Shown piece after piece: positions 58,666 through 64,000 of a stretch of 64,000 nucleotides of DNA. The DNA lies in assembly GCA_029582265.1 (NCBI GenBank), contig CM055817.1, forward strand, positions 55,661,711-55,725,710, read 5' to 3'. The notes beneath the pieces were generated by a model that ran no database searches, was not told the DNA's origin, and saw nothing but the letters and a program-made list of their open reading frames with translations. Position 1 is the first letter of the stretch, and every line of letters begins with the position of its first letter. A program made the position numbers and the translations under genes. Origin of the DNA: Zoroaster sp. YZ-2022. Lineage: Eukaryota > Echinodermata > Asteroidea > Forcipulatida > Zoroasteridae.

Positions 58666-58715
58666 TTTTATTCTCTAGAGTCAGTATAATTTTCTGTATT
58701 TGTACATGTATCAGA

Positions 58716-59107
58716 TTAACCCTAACTCCCTAGGCATTTTGGCTAGAATCCATCCCAAATCCTCCAAAATCCATCAACATGCAGTAAAAAGGTACACCAG
58801 TTGTTGGACTTTGATGGAATTGGTACAGTGGCAAATGCAAAGCATGCATGGCTTGGCTATACACAGTCCTGAATCCAACAAAAGCAGCCGGTGGAGTTTG
58901 ATGGATGTGGTACACATGGCTACATGCTCTATTCACTGGGCTATACTGTGGAGTACTGAATCCAACAAAAGCAGCCGGTGGAGTTTGATGGATTTGGTAC
59001 ACATGGCTACATGCTCTATTCACTGGGCTATGTGGAGTACTGAATCCATCAAAATCAGGCAAAACCAGGAGAAGGATTTGGGAGGATTTGTGGTAGTTAG
59101 GGCTTTA
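58716..59107. mobile_element. Short relative of the 114-bp array element
   Basis: Edges 'ttaaccctaactccc' and 'ggtagttagggctttaa'; interior of about three units of ~100 bp ('gccggtggagtttgatgga', 'attcactgggctatactg') homologous to the 27.7-29.9 kb satellite ('tgtctgggctatacag'). Confidence 0.8.
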
Positions 59108-59329
59108 AGGTTTTATACAAAGTTGAAATCAAGCCCAACGTCAGAATCTTCTGTAATTTCACAAGTGTAGATGCGATTCAGCTACCTGATTTTTGTTGTA
59201 TTTTCTGGTAAAATTTGCCATTAGCTGCCTGACTACATTCAGTACTAAAAATTTTCTCTCGGTGATTTTTTTTTCAAAAAAAAAAAGAAATTGTAAGTTT
59301 ATTCGTTTTATTTTGTATAGAGATATTTT

Positions 59330-59460
59330 GAACAATTTGAGGCTTTGCATGGTGAAGCTATTATCTGAAGCTATTATCTGAAGCTATTATCTGAAGCTAT
59401 TATCTGAAGCTATTATCTGAAGCTATTATCTGAAGCTATTATCTGAAGCTATTATTATTT
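59330..59460. repeat. 13-bp tandem repeat (ctgaagctattat), about eight copies
   Basis: Exact repeats directly after 'gaggctttgcatggtg', the head of the element family seen at 40.09, 40.92 and 51.53 kb. Confidence 0.93.
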
Positions 59461-59737
59461 CCTACATAGTGGTTCTGGGGTTTTTTTTAATCGAAAAGTT
59501 GTAAGAAAATTATTTTTGTATTTATTGTAAATCAGAATAATAATGTGATCAATATAATGTGATCAAAAATTTGCATAATAATCATGTGGTTAAACTTTGA
59601 CCAATCAGAATATGCCTTCCAGTTTAGCAGCTCAATCATTGTATGAAGAGCCTATTGTAACAAAAAATCTTTAAACTGAAATGTGATAATGACTATTTAT
59701 ATTTGAAGTAAGCCATGTACATTTGTTAATAATAATA

Positions 59738-60097
59738 ATAATAATAATAATGTGTGGACTTATATAGCGCACGTATCCACCAACTGAGTGGTGCTCAAGG
59801 CGCATTATATTATTATCCCTGCTCATAAGGCTCACAAGGCTCATAAATCATTCCTGAAACCATCTCAGCTCCCTGGGGAGTATACAGCTCAATTGCTGCC
59901 ATTACAGCGCATATAGGGCTAAAATCAACCAACTCTGCCCTCACAGGTACCCATTTAACCCCTGGGTGGAGATAAGCAATTATGGTTAAGTGTCTTGCTC
60001 AAGGACACAAGTGTCACGACCGGGATTCGAACCAATATTCTGCTGCTAACACCAGAACTTGAGTCCGGTAAGCTAGACCGCTAGGCCACGACACTCC
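59738..60097 (-). mobile_element. tRNA-derived SINE, family 1, near full length
   Basis: Minus-strand copy with (ATT)n tail, whole middle, B-box 'ggttcgaatcccggtcgtg' and A-box-like 'tggcctagcggtctagc'. The best-preserved head in the window. Confidence 0.88.
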
Positions 60098-60204
60098 ACT
60101 GTATAAAACCCACTGTATAAAACACAATCATTACTTATATTACAATTTTTTAATATTATGTCGATATTTAAAATTTGTAAATATTTTTGAATGTCTTTTA
60201 TATT

Positions 60205-60610
60205 GTATAGGCCCCCCCTAAAAAGTCTCCAGTTTCTGGTCATAGGTCGGCTTCAATATCAGTGCGGTGACATGTTTTATTTTAATTTTTTAAATTTTTT
60301 AATTTTAATTTTTTTTTTTTAAATCTTTTTATTTTGCCAACCAGCGAAATGCGTGATACATTTTCCATACACAAGGTATGGTGGCTAAGAGAGGCCTCAC
60401 AAATTGACAAACGTTCATACCCCTATGTGAAAAAGTCGTTTAAAACACAGCACGGCAGAATCAAGCAATTTCGGCTGCAATTGGACATCGCACAAAAACA
60501 AACAAACAAACAAACAAACAAACAAACAAACAAACAAACAAAATAAAAAAATAAAACTAAAAATGCTGACGTGGGGGTCTGAGACCATACTACGGAGACC
60601 AGAAACTAGA
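60205..60610. mobile_element. 'gtctccagtttctggtcat' repeat, copy 2
   Basis: Inverted edges 'aagtctccagtttctggtc' and 'gaccagaaactagagactt'. Interior with 'gtggctaagagaggcctca' as at 42660-43030, plus (CAAA)n at 60495-60540. Confidence 0.8.
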
Positions 60611-61105
60611 GACTTAGATTATACTACGAGATCTTTGTGTCTGTCTGTTCCTTAATCCGTCCATCCATCTATCTCCTTCATCCATCTATCTCCTTCATCC
60701 ATCTATCTCCTTCAGGGGTGGGTCTAATGGCTCAAAGGGGGAGGGGACCAAAGATGATTGGTAATTACCAATGTTGTATCATCCGTATGCGTGGAAGTAC
60801 ATTATCAAAATGTTTATCAAAAAATTATCAAAAACTTTATCTCTGGACATTTTTTTGATGATGAATACCGAAAACACAATTGGAAACATGTTGTCCTTAT
60901 TGGAAGTAACGATTCTCAAATAAATTTCAATTCCGTTTCACATCCACAAGAATCCTGCCAACAAACCTTCATTTTAATCTTGAAAAACCAATGTTTTATT
61001 TGTGGAGCAACCAAATAACTCTGTTCTGTTATGAAGGAGGTTTATAAGGGGTGCCAATTGTCACTCCATGGAAGACGGATCTTTAAAGACTGCTTTCATA
61101 AATTA
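60611..61105. other. Stretch with short repeats, no gene recognised
   Basis: Three 'catccatctatctcctt' units at 60661-60714. The open frame to 61018 has no recognisable domain. Confidence 0.4.
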
Positions 61106-61106
61106 T

Positions 61107-61348
61107 TTATATATACATAGAAAAAGAAACGTCACCCCCTAAATTTTGATAAGTCTGAGAACGTGTTTAGCTTATGTGTCCTCAGACGTCATGCATGACG
61201 AATTTTGAGGTCAACCAAATTTGCCACATTGTGTTCGTGTTACACTCCATACTCATAATATTCTTCATTAAACAAATTATATTAATTATAAAATGAAAAT
61301 AATAAATATTTTTAGGGGTGACGTTTCTTTTGCTGTTATGTATATATT
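61107..61348. mobile_element. Mariner-like MITE
   Basis: Inverted edges 'tatatacatagaaaaagaaa' + 'cgtcacccc' and 'ggggtgacgtttcttttg' + 'tatgtatata'. The flanks 'ctctgttctgttatgaagg' and 'ggtttataaggg' occur on both sides, so the surrounding sequence is duplicated. Confidence 0.75.
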
Positions 61349-61780
61349 ACTCTGTTCTGTTATGAAGGTTTATAAGGGCACCCTTACTTAGTTTGCCTCC
61401 TTTTTGGGAAAAACTGAAAACTGATTTCTTAAAAAACGACTTATTTCAAAACCACGAAATTGTACTTGAAAAAATATGCGATTTGCTTATTTCCAATAAG
61501 GACAAAATGTTTCCAATCACGTTCGAAGTGTTCCCGTCAGTAAATTACAGTTACAAATCAAAAATTGCATTGAGATAAATAACTTGTACTTGTTCTGTTT
61601 AAACTATACTGCCTCGTTTTTATAATCGTAGGTACTAGATAATAAATGACTTTACTGAACTCAAGACTCGGACACGTCCATAAATATTGTACCTTATTTA
61701 TTTATTACCACTTATTCCCTTGATAATCAATAAAATAGCAGACGGCAATTTTACTACCAAAGATGTACCGCTCGTGTTTT
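61349..61780. other. Intergenic stretch, nothing recognised
   Basis: One small open frame (61393-61578), no known domain. Confidence 0.4.
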
Positions 61781-61784
61781 CCGC

Positions 61785-62160
61785 TACTCAGTGGCTGTCT
61801 TGTGCAGATGGAGGGATTATCTTACATGTAATTTAGAAGTGAATCAGAGACAAGTTTTTTTCGAGATTAAAAAAATTAACAAGGGGTACCCCTTGATGTT
61901 TTTTCAAAATTTCGCCAAAAAATTATTTTTTTGCCTAATGCTTCTTGGAAATACGAAATAGAGTCCATGGATCTCAATTTTTATACTTTGAATCTTTTAA
62001 TTTTTTTCAGAAAATAACTCTGTGGCGGTCTTGTGCAGACCCAGAGATCTCCTCCATGTAATTTTGAAGCGAATCAGGAAAAAATCGATTGAAAAAAAAA
62101 CGACGAGGGGTACCCCTTGAGGTTTTTTTTCCTTCAAAATTTGGCCTAATTTTAATACTT
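61785..62160. repeat. Degenerate tandem duplication, about 240-bp unit
   Basis: Copies share 'gtggc(t/g)gtcttgtgcaga', 'gtaattt(t)gaag(c)gaatcag' and 'aggggtaccccttga'. The last is itself a palindrome. Confidence 0.8.
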
Positions 62161-62525
62161 CTAGGATATACAAAATGGAGTCACGGTAATTGTTTTTTTT
62201 CCCCGGAATTTCCTTTTATATTGTGAAATGATTTATTCCACAAACTATTTCACAGAAATCTGGCTTTACAGTTAAGTGCCCAAATGAATTTACGATGAGA
62301 TCCACCATACATTCACTTCGGGACATTTTTACTGAAAAACAAGGCTTTTTTGCGGTTCTTTTGAGAGAAAAAATATGTAACTATTTTGTTTTAAGTATTT
62401 ATTTTCCTCAAATAAAATAGCTCTGTTCAATGAGAAAAGAAATTGCCATAACTTAACGGTAAAATAACACGAACTACAAGCGATACATTTCAAAATATTC
62501 TTTCTAGTCTTCATCTTCTTTCTAG
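62161..62525. other. Intergenic stretch, nothing recognised
   Basis: AT-rich, no gene or repeat seen. Confidence 0.4.
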
Positions 62526-62529
62526 TTCA

Positions 62530-62860
62530 GTATTTCTTAAGTACTAACTGCCGCAGTTAATTTGATACTCAAAATAAATGTTACGGATTTTAAATAGCTT
62601 CCAAATGGTCATTCCAATGTCGGACAAACGAGAAATTAAAAGCAGCCCCAAAAATCCATTTAGACGGGAATCTGAACAAAGAAAATCAGAAATAAACTGT
62701 GTTAAGTAACCTACTAACTGCTGTAATGTGATAATTTGATACTTTTTAAAATAAATGTTATGGATTAGAACAACTTCCACTTTGATAATTCTTTACCAAA
62801 ATAATGGTTATTTCTACGTCGGACAAACCTGGAAATTAAAAGCAGCAAAAAAACCAACAA
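62530..62860. repeat. Degenerate tandem duplication, about 190-bp unit
   Basis: Copies share 'aataaatgtta(c/t)ggatt', 'cggacaaac' and 'gaaattaaaagcagc'. Confidence 0.75.
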
Positions 62861-63084
62861 AAACTAAAAACTAAAACAACAACAACAACAAAAAGCATAA
62901 ACCAAAGCCAATAATATAAATATAGTAATTAAAATGTAATTATTTTGTTTAAATAATACATTGAATATAATGATATGTCTATCTTCTTCATGTGCCATCA
63001 TCCCGAATTATAATAAAATTGTATTTATATATGCATTTCATATAATTTCTCAACGCCAATATCATTCCTGTTATCTTTCTCAGT

Positions 63085-63330
63085 TCCCTGGGGATTACAC
63101 AGCCCATTATGGGCAACCTTTTGGCGCTACAGGGCTAATCAAACACAATAACCATCTCTACCCTCCAGATACCCATTTATACTCCTGGGTGAAGAAAATC
63201 AATTACAGTTAAATGCCTCGCTCAAAAACACAGGTACCATGGTCACAGCCAGGATTCGAACCCACATTCTGACGACTCAGCCATCAGAACACAAGTCTAC
63301 TGCACTAAACCACTCAGCCATGGTACCCCA
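63085..63330 (-). mobile_element. tRNA-derived SINE, family 1, decayed
   Basis: Minus-strand head 'gccatggtacc'-type start, B-box 'gggttcgaatcctggc' and shortened middle. Many substitutions, so older than the other copies. Confidence 0.75.
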
Positions 63331-63797
63331 TACATGAACCGTGTTCTTTGATAAGTTTCTCCATAATCTTCTTCCAAAATCATAATAAACGTATGTCTTG
63401 GTTTAATAGTTTTATAATAAAGGCTATAATTATTATATAATATTAATATATAACTTATACCTTACACCCACTAAAGCTCAAGTGAGCTTATTTATATCTT
63501 TGTTAATTAATCTTTTTAATCATGCTGACGACGTAACATCAAAATTAAGAAACTGTGACGTAAATATTTAGAAAATAAAAGAGGGATTGGATGGATATTT
63601 GTTTATTCGAAGGTAGTACAATTAAGAAACAGTGGCAGACACCAAACATTTCACTGGGCGCCGCCATAACTGCGGTGGTACATTTATTCTGCGTTTAAAA
63701 ACGTTCGTTTTCTATGTAGTCCAATGCTTCGTTGACCAACCGCTAGCGTACTGCGTGCGTGTGACGCGCGCGTGCAGTGTGGTGCACCACCACAGAA
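63331..63797. other. AT-rich stretch turning GC/CpG-rich after 63650
   Basis: From 63650 CpG becomes frequent ('gcgtgtgacgcgcgcgtgc'), in contrast to the AT-rich sequence before it. This could be the promoter of a further gene. Confidence 0.35.
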
Positions 63798-64000
63798 ATG
63801 GCAGGAAACAGTGATCGCCGGGTGACGAATCCGATGGGTGATATCATAATTCTATTACCTGCAGTAGGTAATAGACTTATGATGATTACAATTCTGATAA
63901 TGACGCATCACCCGTGTTTTCGCTGTATCACACCGATGATTTCTGACAATTTTGTGTTTAATCTTAGATTAACGATTTTCTTTGTTGAAAGCCACAAAAA
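63798..64000 (+). CDS. Possible first exon of a downstream gene (runs off the window)
   Basis: An ATG in good context (agaaATGG) opens a frame of 67 codons with no stop up to the window end, starting 'MAGNSDRRVTNPMGD'. A GT donor-like GTGATA lies after 'NPMG'. No homology recognised; the frame runs through a palindrome, which argues against all of it being coding. Confidence 0.25.
   Translation, partial: MAGNSDRRVTNPMGDIIILLPAVGNRLMMITILIMTHHPCFRCITPMISDNFVFNLRLTIFFVESHK
63846..63891. repeat. Imperfect palindrome
   Basis: 'tctattacctgcagtagg' with its mirror 'taatagacttatgat' against 'atcataattctatta' forms a hairpin of about 20 bp arms centred near the CTGCAG. Confidence 0.7.

Overview
This is a 64 kb piece of an intron-rich, AT-rich animal genome. 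Exons are short with canonical GT-AG introns, several tRNA-derived SINEs are present, and non-coding DNA is packed with miniature inverted-repeat elements (MITEs) and minisatellites. The SINE consensus (tRNA-like head, conserved middle with 'cttgagcaagacacttaacc', ATT-repeat tail) and the large divergent NACHT-WD gene suggest a marine deuterostome, most likely an echinoderm. That is an inference from pattern memory, not a database match.

Two protein-coding genes are supported, both on the + strand. (1) 4928-7893 holds the last three exons of GEN1, the Holliday-junction resolvase. They encode its chromodomain and a long acidic/serine-rich tail. The catalytic N-terminus lies upstream of the window, beyond a 4.85 kb array of a 78-bp satellite that fills the start of the window. 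(2) 10609-58665 holds an apparently complete NACHT and WD-repeat protein gene (NWD2-like). I rebuilt it as 23 exons whose splice phases all agree: 6750 nt, 2249 residues. Domain order is a roughly 455-residue disordered N-terminal extension, an ISSTF-type N-terminal domain, a NACHT ATPase with clear Walker A and B motifs, winged-helix/helical linkers, and divergent WD repeats. The last exon carries a charged coiled insertion and an acidic tail.

Layout: 1-4848 satellite; 4928-7893 GEN1 3' end; 7961-8225 15-bp minisatellite in the probable GEN1 3'UTR; 8.3-10.3 kb intergenic with repeats; 10.38-10.6 kb candidate promoter (CRE, three CCAAT boxes, octamer, TATA-like); 10.6-58.7 kb the NWD gene; 58.7-64 kb repeats, then a GC-richer stretch at 63.65-63.85 kb with a possible first exon running off the end.

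The introns hold most of the unusual material. There are three copies of a CACTA-like MITE with 3-bp target duplications, and three copies of a TTAA-flanked piggyBac-like MITE plus a second TTAA family nested in another MITE. There is a Harbinger-like MITE whose empty site survives nearby, and a 1-kb insertion carrying a retrotransposon gag-like ORF. At least two large tandem arrays are expansions of segments that occur once or a few times in dispersed elements. Intron 7 carries ten evenly spaced perfect POU octamers (ATTTGCAT). Intron 22 carries a symmetrical A-B-unique-B-A repeat structure.
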